Assembly (NCBI GenBank): GCA_013365365.1
Contig: JABVXU010000065.1
Span: 124,001 to 188,000, forward strand
Direction: 5' to 3'
DNA: 64,000 bases
Origin: Cruorifilaria tuberocauda
Lineage: Eukaryota > Nematoda > Chromadorea > Rhabditida > Onchocercidae
Positions 47,385 through 57,466 of the stretch are shown in pieces (positions within the stretch are counted from its first letter, which is position 1; each line of letters opens with the position of its first letter). The notes under the pieces were generated by a model, which saw only the letters and a program-made list of their open reading frames with translations, was not told where the DNA came from and searched no databases. A program made the position numbers and the translations under genes.

Positions 47385-48248
47385 TTATGCTGTTCCAAAT
47401 TTCTCCTTTTGCATTTCATTGATCCTCCAGAAGTTGCCTGTTTTCATCAATTCAAACTGTTTCTGTAATCTTAATCTTCTTTCTCGCCTTTTCTTTGACT
47501 TTGAAATTTCGACCTCTGGTTCATCGGTTGTTTGTACATCCTGGAAAACATGAATTAATTTATTTAATAAAAACTATTTGTAAGCACATAATCTTCATAA
47601 TCCTCAACAAAAAAATCCTCACCTGCTCAGCACTAAGATCGTCATCTTCTTCCCCAGTACCTGTACTACTGATAAATGGACTATTTTCAGCGGAAAGGTG
47701 TGACGAGGATAATGGTTGCTGTTGTACCTCTGTAGTACCTGTAGTCAATTCCATTCCAAACTTCATTGATGCTTCATTAAGTGAATTTAATGATGATTGG
47801 TGCTGCTGCAATGGATAAGCAGAAATCAACATTATAAGAGGGAAAAATTCCCAGAAAGGTTATGTGTATATATAAACTGAATACTAAATCACATTTTTGA
47901 ATGACGTTGGGAGTTCAAACATGCACAGTGATTGTGAAGGATTGTAAAGATACCTCAAATGCAATAGCCATTTGATTAAGAACAGCTTCCATATCAGGCG
48001 TACTATTTTCTTCACCTGAGCCATTCTCATTTTTCCTCCTTTTCTTATGTTTATTTCGCTTCTTCAACATCTTTTGCGCTTCGGACTCATCACTTGAAAT
48101 CACTTCTTCAGCATGTTTATGTTTCCTAGGAACATGAACCACTGTTTAAAGCTTAATGAAATAAAGAAAAATTGTATTTGAGGTCCTACTAAATTGACAG
48201 TACCCCAAAATTATTAAAAGATTGGGGGATTGTACTACTTTTTGGCAT
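47385..48248 (-). CDS. Small lysine-rich, probably nuclear protein
   Basis: Unrecognised hydrophilic protein. Three exons join in phase (47954-48141, 47623-47805, 47385-47540). A tiny first exon, ATGCCAAAAA at 48239-48248 with a GTAGTA donor, would supply the required one-base overhang and a total of about 178 residues; this first exon is tentative. It shows a basic block (MLKKRNKHKKRRKNENGSG) fit for nuclear import, an acidic/serine stretch (ISSDESEAQ), a polar middle with QQQ and GTGEEDDD, and a second basic helix (SKSKKRRERRLRLQKQFELM) ending NFWRINEMQKEKFGTA. It lies about 210 bases downstream of PIR-1 on the same strand, operon-like spacing. An alternative is that it is a C-terminal extension of PIR-1, but the best PIR-1 donor is out of phase by one base. 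Confidence 0.6.
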
Positions 48249-48459
48249 GTTTTATATAGTTCGGTTTAAAATATTCATTATCTCAAATAAAATTTCAAAC
48301 TCTGGTCAGCTCAATTTAAGTTTTTTTTTAAAAAATAAACAGTACTCAAAGAATCACCGTTCAATAAATTTCTAACATTTTCAAATATAAATTATTTGAG
48401 AGACAGGCTAAAATTTGATGAATGAAACTTTTCGAATATCAAGCATTCAGGACAAATGT

Positions 48460-49547
48460 TTACTTTTTCGACCGTCTTTCTTTCGCAGCTCTGTGTAATG
48501 CCTGCACGTAAGATCCGCGTTCAATTGGATAGCCACGAGTTCTTTCGAAAGCTAAAGATGGAATTTTTTTAATTTAAAATTTCAAGTACCACTTTTACAG
48601 TATTCATTGTTTATATATTTATATATGTAAATATTTAATATGTATTTATATGTAAATAATTAAATATGTAAATATGTATAATTACCATCAATGGCATCAT
48701 GCGAAGACCATCCCAAACGATCAATTAAAAATCGACATATCAAATAACCGCTACGATTAACACCATTTGTACAGTGAACGCCGATCATCATCTCTAAAAC
48801 TTTTACGAACAAAATATAAAAATTAATTTTAAGAAAAAACTACGCTTGCTAAAAAGGAACAACTTATCTATGTTAAAAAGAAGATATATGAATATAAGCA
48901 ACAGTTTTTAGCAATCTCAATCCGGCTTAATGATCAAAACTATTTTCAGCAGTTATACTGATATGAAGTGTAGAATTAAAAAAGCGATTGTTAAGCAAAC
49001 AAATTTTTAACCAATTTTAGTCTTATTCTTTTCTGAACTGAAACTGTAAGAAGTACCGTTATCAGTATTTGATTCCAAAAAACTATCAACGATGGCATTG
49101 AATGCATCCACCAGATCATCTCTTTCAAGAAAACCTCGACCAGGACAGTTGATTTTTTCATATAAAATACACATTCCTTCAATATCGCTGCGTTCATAGT
49201 AACGATCTGTATCCGTCAAGTCGATAATAAGACCCACTTGAATCCCTTTTTCACCCAACTAAAAATTTTATATAGCTTTCTCATTCAAGCGATGAAAAGT
49301 TGGAAAAGCTATCCTAAGACTATCATGAAATGAAATCTAACATATTCAAAATTAACTGATTCATTGCTAGATAATTTACTTTCTGCAGAAGATTCAAAGT
49401 AGTGAATCGTTTCTCTTTCGGTATTCTCGTCGATAAGGTCATACTGAGGGGTGTTTTGAAAACTAAAAATCGGGTGTTTGGTATTGGGAGGCCAATTGGT
49501 TCGTAGCGTACCCATCTAAAAGAACTTTTTTCAGAACTTTTACGCAA
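48460..49547 (-). CDS. pir-1: PIR-1 / DUSP11-type RNA 5'-triphosphatase
   Basis: Cysteine phosphatase of the mRNA-capping-triphosphatase/DUSP11 group that trims 5'-triphosphates from RNA; C. elegans PIR-1 works with Dicer in small-RNA pathways. Order: RWVRYEPIGLPIPNTRFLVF, matching the conserved RWxxYxPxGxxxPxTRF opening; VGLIIDLTDTDRYYERSDIE; then the active-site loop HCTNGVNRSGYLICRFLID with catalytic Cys and Arg of the HCxxGxxRS motif; and AFERTRGYPIERGSYVQAL, ending at the TAA 48460-48462. The exons at 48460-48550, about 48686-48790 and about 49013-49258 join in phase. Within the first visible exon the conserved opening and the downstream part lie in different frames, so a one-base indel is needed near 49440-49460 (see findings). 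The start is uncertain: no ATG is in frame just upstream, and a short 5' exon is probably missing from my model. Confidence 0.85.
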
Positions 49548-52210
49548 ATGAATTAAATTCCTGAAAAAAGTTTTAACAACTGAGTACTAAAGCGCATTTA
49601 TCCAATTACAGCATGCACTTATACCATTTCTATACAATGAAAAGACATCAATGAAATAAGGAAAAGTGGAAGAAACGACCTACTTTCTCTTAAAACCATT
49701 ATTTACTGGAAAGAATTTTGCTGTTTCGCTTACCGTTCATTTGCGACTAACACACATATGCTTTTATGAATAATCAGTATTTACGCCCGTTCCCCTGTCA
49801 TTTTATGCGGTTGAAAACTGTATCCAGATCTGTCCCCAATGATTTCATTGGAGTTCTTGCCAAGTAAAAAGATAACGGTTCTTTGCGCTTATAACAATAA
49901 AAACATAATGAAGAATAAATATAAAATATTAACTATTCAAAGTCGACATCTATGAATTAAGGAAATTAACGAGTTTCAAGTAAAAGACCGACCAACTGCA
50001 GAATATATTTCCGAAAGATAACAGAAAATAGATACTATTATGCACAATACTTTCAAAAGAAGACTTGATTTGAGAATTACAGAAAGCAGCACTATTTATA
50101 TTACCCCATTGTCATCATCATTACAATACTTATTTTTTTTATCAGACTGTAGCAATTCTGCCTAATACTTGTTGACATACAGGAATCAAACCACTATCTC
50201 TATTTATAGAACTAAGACGATATAATTCATGTGCTCTACAATTCATTATCGTTAATCCATATAAAATAACTGCTAATACATAAAGATAATAACTGTTATT
50301 TATCATCATTTATTTCAGTTATTGAAAAGAATTGGATCATCACTCGTTTTTACAAAATATTTCAGAAAATACAATAATCTATCAAACTTACTCATGAACT
50401 TTTGAGAGTAATAAAAGTTCCTCTAAAAGTAACGTTCATAAATTCAATTGAAATAGCAAATTTAATTCTAAATTGAAATATATGGGAAATGAGAGATACA
50501 TTAGTGATATCAAATAAAAATCTCACTGTTTCGGTACCACTCGACTGGTTCGTCCCATTGTATACCCAGACAACTTCGATGAACCGAACTCCCTTCTCTA
50601 TTACTTTTAAACTCAGCAAGTCACTTCACAACTTCGCACAATTTTAATGCTAATAATTGCGGTATAATTATGAAACATCACTTCTCTCCTTGCTCAAATA
50701 TTACTTGATAAAATGATAAAATGAAACGGGAAACTAACTGATCCTGACTAGCTAATGGAAGATTTACAGACTTCTGGGAGATTTAAGTAAACTCCATTGA
50801 GAAGTACAAATTCAAGGATTGAAATTGCTAATATTTAAATTCATAAAGATATGGAGAGTAAATACTTTATCAATAAGTATACATTAATCTTCCATTAGCT
50901 AGTGAGGATCAGTTAGCTCTCCGTTTCATGTTATCATTTTGATGTTTGAGACATTTATATTCATACAAAAGATAAGAAAAGAATTCTGAATTACTTATCT
51001 ATTGTGATAAAAAATTGTAATTGTTTGTTAAATGTACGAAATATTAGATCGAAATTGAAATTGGTAGCTTGACCTTTTACAGCTGTATGTAACTCGCACG
51101 AGTTGATTTAGTGGTAGATAAAGAAAGAGAAAAGAGGAATGAATATAAAATAATTAGGTAATTTTCTTTCATCCACCGAAATTACTCGAGCTTTTCTCTT
51201 AAGGCTTTCGAGACAAAAGCGCTTATGCGTAAGATAGATGCCATACTTGAGTTAGTTCTCCCGAATTCTTAGATACATCACCTCAAACGTATTAGAATCG
51301 CATTTTCTAGCTGATATTATTTAACTTTATCTCTTATCAGATACTAGACATGTAGGATGGATTTTTGTTTCTTTATCCTTGTTTGATTTTCCTTCTATTT
51401 TTAGCTCTTTTCACAATCCTTAAATATCTTTACTTTTTATCATTTTCTCAAATTTCAATAACGGAATTTCGAAAATGAAAACAATTTGTCCTTTCCACAG
51501 TTTTACAAAATGTTAAAGGTCAAAAGTTCATAGCATAAAATGTTATGGAATAATTTTTTTTTGTTGAAATGGTGGTGAGGAGATAAAGTTGACATATACA
51601 TGCTGCTGTATTACACGTCCGATATGATATGTTGTCATTGGAATCACTGAAACTTCACAATTTTATTAAAAATTATTTTATATTTGTCAGCTATTTGATT
51701 GATTAAATGCTTGTACATAGCCAAAACAAGGAAACAATTTTTTTTAAGGAAAGAAATGAAGATATCACGTTTTTCCGTGAAAGTATTAAGTAAAGTAATG
51801 TACTGAAATTACATAAATATTAATTAATAAATAACAAATAAGTTACTGATTGTGCTAATTATATGAATATGAATAAAAATATGAAATAAAACACATGAAT
51901 AAAAAAACATATTATTCTAGTCAGACATAAATGAGATTTACTTCTTTTATTCAGTTTCTTTTTTCTTTTGTTCATCGCTAGCTATCAATTGCTTACTTTA
52001 ACTAAGATTCCGCTTATCTGTAATTAAATTGCTGAAATCTATATTGAATTTCTATTTTGCTTCATTTCCAATTCATGCGAAATTTCAAATAGAAATTTAA
52101 ACGAAGAATTTCAGAAGAAAAAAATGCTACCATTTCTATATTCTTGAGATTTCCAATTTTTTCATTTTTCTACTTTTCCTTCTTTTCACGATAGGATCTT
52201 TTAACCTCAG
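49548..52210. other. Intergenic region with MITE-like element
   Basis: About 2.7 kb upstream of PIR-1 and downstream of the small single-pass membrane gene. No coding exon was supported. It contains the terminal-inverted-repeat element at 50710-50940, listed separately. Confidence 0.6.
50710..50940. mobile_element. MITE-like element with ~55-bp inverted termini
   Basis: The left end (about 50710-50764) and the right end (about 50886-50940) are inverted copies over roughly 55 bases with a handful of mismatches; for example GCTAATGGAAGATT on the left pairs with AATCTTCCATTAGC on the right, and AACTGATCC with GGATCAGTT. The inner 120 bases are AT-rich and non-coding. Size (about 230 bp), long TIRs and lack of coding capacity fit a non-autonomous DNA transposon. 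No clear target-site duplication could be read. Confidence 0.75.
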
Positions 52211-52958
52211 CTAATTGTGCTTATTTTGCAGATTCTCGACCTTTACTTCCGTTTCTTCACGTTCATTCTCACCTGTTGTGGATAATTTCTGCTTATCGGA
52301 TAAATGTTTCTCAAAATTCTGTAAGATCGAATTCGACCTCGCCTCTTTTTTTTCATCTTTACCATTATTGAGCTTCTTAACTTCACTTGATTCTTTTCTA
52401 TCTGATTTTTTATTCTCGCCAACTTCCTTTAAATTCTAAATTCGATCAAATTTTATTTTCTCTTTATACTAAATTGAATGAAACTCGAAAGTTCCATGAA
52501 TTCTACTTCTTCTATGCACCTGTAATTGTGATGGCATTTCAATATCAGTTTCACCCTCTCGATTGAATACACCGATTTCGGAATTTTCTCTCAGTGATGG
52601 TTGTGTCGGTTCAACAACTAGCTCTGAAATTTGCTTCTTCCAATTTAGATAACGCATTAGAAATTTTTTCAAAACAAATTAAGAGCAACAAATAATTACA
52701 TCTTGGTTAGTTTTTGATAAACCGATAAGCTAAATGATAGCAGCAGTACAAGTTCAAACTGTATTATAATCGAAACATTTCAATTTATGCAAATCTCTCT
52801 ATTCATCGATCAATCATATATTGAAAGCATTTGCAGCATTCAGTATGAAATTGACCTTTTCTTCTGGAACAATCAATGATAACCGAAATAGCAACGACTG
52901 TAGCAACAACCCCGAGATGTGATGTTGCTACTATTACTTCACTTAGCATCGAATACAT
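52211..52958 (-). CDS. Small single-pass membrane protein (copy B)
   Basis: Unrecognised. Three exons join in phase (52856-52958, 52520-52623, 52211-52435), giving 143 residues. An ATG six bases after a TTTAG acceptor starts a very short lumenal/extracellular N-terminus, a single hydrophobic span (HLGVVATVVAISVIID), and a Cys-Ser-Arg-Arg-Lys stop-transfer. The rest is a highly charged, Lys/Glu/Ser/Asn-rich tail (VGENKKSDRKESSEVKKLNN, LQNFEKHLSDKQKL) with no predicted fold. The design (short N-end, one TM, C-x-R-R, polar tail, first intron in phase 1 right after the basic stop) is the same as in the gene 2.4 kb upstream, which suggests tandem duplication with rapid divergence. Function unknown. 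Confidence 0.6.
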
Positions 52959-53699
52959 TTATATCTAAATTGTTTAACAATCAAGCCATCATCGAACCAT
53001 TCGTAAATTTGCTTCATTTTTGAAATATTTTGAAATCTGTTCAAGAATGATTTCAACTTGTTGTGAGCTTTGAAATTCTCTTTTCTTCACAGATAAAAAC
53101 ATATTAATCTTATGGTTACTATCATTTACATATCACTTCATATCATATCACTAATGCATCATTTCTTGGTTACTCGTTCATTTTTCTTTAACTTTTATTC
53201 TTTTTTAAGTCATCCAAGAATAAGTTTTAGCAGAGAATAATTTTGTTTACTTGTTCATAATTCATTGAGAAACAAAAAGAAAAAAACAAAACCATTGAAA
53301 TGAGTTGAATTATTCCTTTTAAATTTTTTTATGCTAAATGTATTCTTGATTTTTCCTTTTGGTGCAGAAGTAAAAAGTTCGATTTATCATTTATCATATC
53401 CTTTTGTTCTATTGTATGGGAAATTGATTACAGGAGAAGCAAGTGACCTTTTGCAAGAATACCGCCCACGACGAAACATAAAAATGAAGTGGGAAAATTT
53501 CTGAAATTTCACCGACTTATGAATTATCACTCATAATCAATAAGAATGACAAGAATACTTTTCCGTTACAGTTACGTGTTCGAAGAGGAAGGTAAGCAAT
53601 AAGTTATAATATTCGTAAATTGTTTATTAATTGCTTTATTTCAGTTATAAGATTTTTATTGGAATATAAATTAATAAACATAATGAGAAAATTATTTAA

Positions 53700-54041
53700 C
53701 GCAGACTGATGGAAGTTTGGGGTAGCGTTTCTTTGAAGAATATAGTTTATCAGAATATGATGCAGTTGCAGTCCACAAAAATTCCTCTCGATAGATTTGA
53801 GAAATGAACAAAGTTGGTAGGAACGGCGAATGAATGTAGAATTGGCAGTGTATCGGGAACACTGAGATTAGTTGTTCGGAACAGAGATACCATTAGGATA
53901 AGCACTGAAGCCAAGCGATCTCTGAGAGTATGGGGACAGGTAATGAATAGTAGAAATTCTGAACACAGTTCTATGAGAATGAGAATATGCAATGTGTTAC
54001 ACATTCTGCGGATGATAATACGTGGGAAAGCAAACATTTAA
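53700..54041 (+). pseudogene. RanBP3-like Ran-binding-domain fragment
   Basis: An open stretch reads SGTLRLVVRNRDTIRI and then KRSLRVWGQVM...SSMRMRI. This lines up, with a four-residue insertion, with the core of the RanBP3-type Ran-binding domain (GxLRL, SRLVMR, LWAQM, SIRI). Upstream, NIVYQNMMQLQ could be the start of the domain, but an in-frame stop (near 53808) interrupts it, and the remainder of a RanBP3 protein is missing. It is most likely a decayed copy; an exon of a badly eroded or atypical gene is the alternative. The similarity was judged from memory of the family pattern. Confidence 0.35.
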
Positions 54042-54295
54042 AATATTTGAATTTAAAGATTAAGGTTGACAGATTTGTTGACATTTCGGGTTTCCCGACA
54101 ATATATTGACTCTCTTTATGACCACTGAATTGATCTACTTTGCTAACAATGTGTTTATAAATTTGAAAAAGCCTTCACAGAAATCATTTTCTTCAAGAGC
54201 AATCATTTCTACGGATTCTCGATTCATGATTTTTGAAAATCAAAAAAATTTCAAACGAAAAAATATGAAGAATTTTCGAGAATTAATAGTTAGTT

Positions 54296-54523
54296 TTAAT
54301 TGTAGATGGTAACGATTCTCCGATTTGCGTGCCAATACGATTCAAATTGACGTTTAAATTCAAATTCCCAATGTGACTGTATAGAGTTAAAATCAGATTC
54401 CCATCGTAATTGCATAAAATTAAAAGTGCTGTTTGGATTCAGATTCCCAAATAATTGGATAGAATTGGAAATGCTTGTCATCGGAAAGCTCATAGCACTA
54501 ATCTGCTCCTTAAATTCACTCAT
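54296..54523 (-). repeat. Decayed copies of a repeat found in the copy-A gene
   Basis: A 75-codon ORF contains three degenerate copies of a unit centred on (complement of) CAGATTCCCA...ATTG.ATAGAATT, at about 54362, 54395 and 54441. The same unit occurs once in the last exon of the gene at 55330-56681, at about 55646-55672, where it encodes LNSIQSRGNLNSN. Spacing between copies is not a multiple of three, so the copies are in different frames and the ORF is unlikely to be a functional protein. Confidence 0.5.
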
Positions 54524-54783
54524 TTCATTTCCCCTATTCAGTTCATATTACTTATATTTAATCTAAATTTATTATGAATTACAATATCAAAGATTAAAAT
54601 TGCAGAAATGTGATAAATACGTTTAAAAAAACTTAAAAATTAAGAATTTCCTGCTATTGTGATTTTGAAAAAGGAAAAACTAAATGATTGAATGAAATAT
54701 TCATTCGATGTAATTTTATTTGAAAATATTTTGCCATGCACTTCAATTTAATACGATATCTTTTAGGGTATCATGTCAAATTA

Positions 54784-54885
54784 TAAAGATACTAATGATA
54801 TGTTGATAAGATAGACATTAGTAGTATGTTGATATCAACAGATATACTGAAGATGACATGGTACCACGCACTAACACAATCGTTT
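54784..54885 (+). repeat. Dispersed repeat, copy 2
   Basis: Second copy of the repeat at 45620-45725, same orientation, ending in the shared GCACTAACACAATC. It is preceded by GATACTAATGATATGTTGATA and carries small insertions relative to copy 1. Confidence 0.7.
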
Positions 54886-55228
54886 TAATATCCAAATTGC
54901 TAAAATATTAACTAAATTTTGCCACAGGCAAAAGTAAAAATTTAATAAGTAATCATCTACAACTTGCATAATTTAACTTGACAATTAAATTTCATACTAT
55001 TAATTTACATAATTTAATTATAATTTGAATTACATTAGAACTTTTCTTTGAAATATAAGGTATTCAAGTAACAGAAAAAGAGTTTGAAATTAAATTATAA
55101 TAGTAAAAATAACTGTTATTTCAACGTCTATGCTGCTGAATAATGAAAAGTGTAACGAGAAAATTGAAAATATAAAGTTTATCATGTTGAAAAAAAAGTT
55201 ATGAATTCAATTATTTAATAATGATAGT

Positions 55229-55305
55229 CATTACAGCGATTACGAATAGCATTACAACGATTGTGAATAGCATTACAGCGATTACGAATAGTCATTACAG
55301 CGATT
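55229..55305 (+). repeat. 21-bp tandem repeat
   Basis: Nearly four head-to-tail copies of CATTACAGCGATTACGAATAG, with variants (CAACGATTGTG in the second copy). It sits just beyond the stop codon of the minus-strand gene ending at 55330, so it would fall in that gene's 3' untranslated region. Confidence 0.85.
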
Positions 55306-55329
55306 CTTTCTTAGAAAATTATCGAGATG

Positions 55330-56681
55330 TCAATTATTTTCCAGATGTGATTTCTGCTCGTATTTCTGCACCATTTCAGCTACTGATTCTAATAATTTAT
55401 ATTCTTCAATCATTTTCTTCTCTTCCATCTTTTTATCATGATTTTCTTGTTTGGCTTGAATCGCATGGCTTCTATTGTGATAATGTGGACAGCAGTATCC
55501 ACTGCACCAACTCTTTTCCATTGATAAAACTGATTTGTTATCAACATTGGATTCAAATTTATCAGGTAATTCGTCGTCACCAATAGCCATTTCAAAGATA
55601 CTATTCGATTTGGACACGATATCATTCATATTCACGTTTGAATTCAGATTCCCACGTGATTGAATGGAATTGAGAGTGGTTGTTATTTGAGTACTTGCGG
55701 TGCCAATTTCCGGCATTGCAGTTCGTTCCTCCAATTTATCGCTATTTACTGGAATTGAAGAGAAAATTTTTTGATTAATTAATAGCTATCAATTTCTCAT
55801 GAGAAATTTTTTCACGTAATCTATGTCACCTGAAATTAATATTTTCGTTTGATCCTTTTAGAATTTGCAAAAGTAAAGGATGCTTACTCTAGAGAATCAA
55901 GTTTCTATCATTTTTTTTTCAATTTTCCTAAACAGAAATAAGGTGTCGAAATTATTTTGTCTATTTTTAACTGTTTTAATGACAAAGTTACCACTAATAT
56001 CCGTGCCATAAGTGATAAAAGTGGGTAATAGTTCGATCATTTTCTGTGAACTATCACCGATTCCGATCATTTCCTGAAAGATTCTGATAAATTGATTGCA
56101 TAAAAGTAAATGAATAAATTTTAATAAATCTATGATTTGATAAATCCTAAACGAAGAGTCTCTGCGACAAATTTAATTCAAAAAAAGGCTTGAGAAGTTT
56201 TTGATAATAATGATATTGGTGATAATGATAATGATAGCAATAAAGTAGTGATATTAATAACAAATAATAATAATACGGTGTTGACAAATATAATACGTGG
56301 AAATGAAATGATAACGTGTAGATCAGGTTAATGATTTGAGAAAACAATGATTGAACCTTCGATTTTGACGTCTCCCTTCGCTGGTTTGAATTACTCCAAC
56401 TCACATTCAATCCTTTACGATGATCGGACGATACGGTTGATTCAATCGTGTTATCAAAAGGGTAATGATGATATTGATAATCGTTCAACAACCACTTTTG
56501 TTTTAATACTAAATTAATTCTGTAATTAAACTCGAAAAATCCCAATAATCATATTGTTTTAACCTTTTCGATTTTGAGTATTTTCCCTTCTGGCACAGTT
56601 TAGAATGCATGAAAGTGTAATGCTAATTAAGCCACCAATAATTGACATAGCTACTAGGAATTCATTTTCAGTAATCTCCAT
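55330..56681 (-). CDS. Small single-pass membrane protein (copy A)
   Basis: Unrecognised. Four exons join in phase (56564-56681, 56357-56508, 55992-56073, 55330-55748), giving 256 residues. The ATG lies five bases after a TTTCAG acceptor, fitting trans-splicing. A short acidic N-terminus (MEITENEF) leads into one hydrophobic span (LVAMSIIGGLISITLSCIL) and a Cys-Ala-Arg-Arg stop-transfer, then a long polar, Asn/Ser-rich tail. It has one cysteine-rich spot (SWCSGYCCPHYH) and a Lys/Glu helix at the end (KKMEEKKMIEEYKLLESVAE) that could form a coiled coil. Topology should place the tail in the cytosol by the positive-inside rule. It has the same layout and first-intron phase as the gene at 52211-52958. 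Function unknown. Confidence 0.6.
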
Positions 56682-57466
56682 CCGACCTGAAATTCATTCT
56701 TTCAAATCATTTCATAAAAAATGGAAAAGTGAGCCAGCAAACAAATTAAAATAAGAAGTATTTTCATCGATTATTGAAAATTTTGTTAATTTCAAATCAC
56801 AACGAGTATACAACAGTATTACCGGAAAAGTAACTATAAGGGACGGAGTAAAGAAACTAAAATGAATTGTTGAAAGGAATGAATTGCTTTAAATAAGTTA
56901 ATTTTTTTCTTTTTTTGCATTTAATTTTTCTGAAAAGATTTGACTATAAAAGGAATATGAAAAGGCTTATTTGAATCATTTTCATTTATTAAAGCCGGTA
57001 CGTGAAGTGATCGTGTCCTAAATTGCATACAATGTATGCAAGCTTCAACAATTTACAGCAATAGTAAGTTATTTAGGGACACGTTGACGTGAAATATGAA
57101 ATTTAACTTAAAAAGAAATTTTTTTTTGCCTCAAACTATTTATGAACTTTTTTGATATAGCTATGAAAAATAATTCTAGTAGAAATTTTCAAATTTCAAA
57201 AATTAATCGGAATTTAGACGAAAAAGTTATTATTATATTTGTATGATGTGATATTAGAAGTAATACCATAACATTCACAATTCACTCAGAATAAGCAATA
57301 TTACCGTCTACGAATTTTAACCTCTAATTACCTATAAATTTCAATAGGTCAATTAAATTTAAAATATTATAGGTAATATTGAATAAGCTTTATTTATCTT
57401 TAGAGTATATACGAAGGAATAATTTATTAATTAGAGAAGCAAAAAGAGTTTTCGAATTCAAAGGAA
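56682..57466. other. Divergent intergenic region
   Basis: Promoter-bearing gap between the copy-A membrane gene (minus) and the polyQ gene (plus). It includes an imperfect hairpin: CGTGTCCTAAAT at 57012-57023 pairs with ATTTAGGGACACG at 57071-57083, and a near-palindrome GCATACAATGTATGC lies inside. No exon was seen. Confidence 0.55.

Larger units (their letters stand above)
52959..55329. other. Intergenic region with repeats and decayed fragments
   Basis: Separates the two small single-pass membrane genes. It holds a plus-strand RanBP3-like fragment (53700-54041), a repeat-bearing ORF on the minus strand (54296-54523), a second copy of a dispersed repeat (54784-54885) and a 21-bp tandem repeat (55229-55305). 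No intact gene was found. Confidence 0.5.

Noticed and set aside
49309..49515. Start of PIR-1 at an ATG just after a TTCTTTTAG acceptor (49513-49515)
   Set aside because: That frame destroys the conserved opening motif RWVRYEPIGLPIPNTRF, which is clearly present one frame over; the frameshift explanation fits better.
53750..54037. Minus-strand ORF overlapping the RanBP3-like fragment
   Set aside because: It is the antisense of the more protein-like plus-strand frame and has no motif of its own.
55221..55586. 121-codon plus-strand ORF
   Set aside because: It starts in the 21-bp tandem repeat and then runs antisense to the last exon of the copy-A membrane gene.
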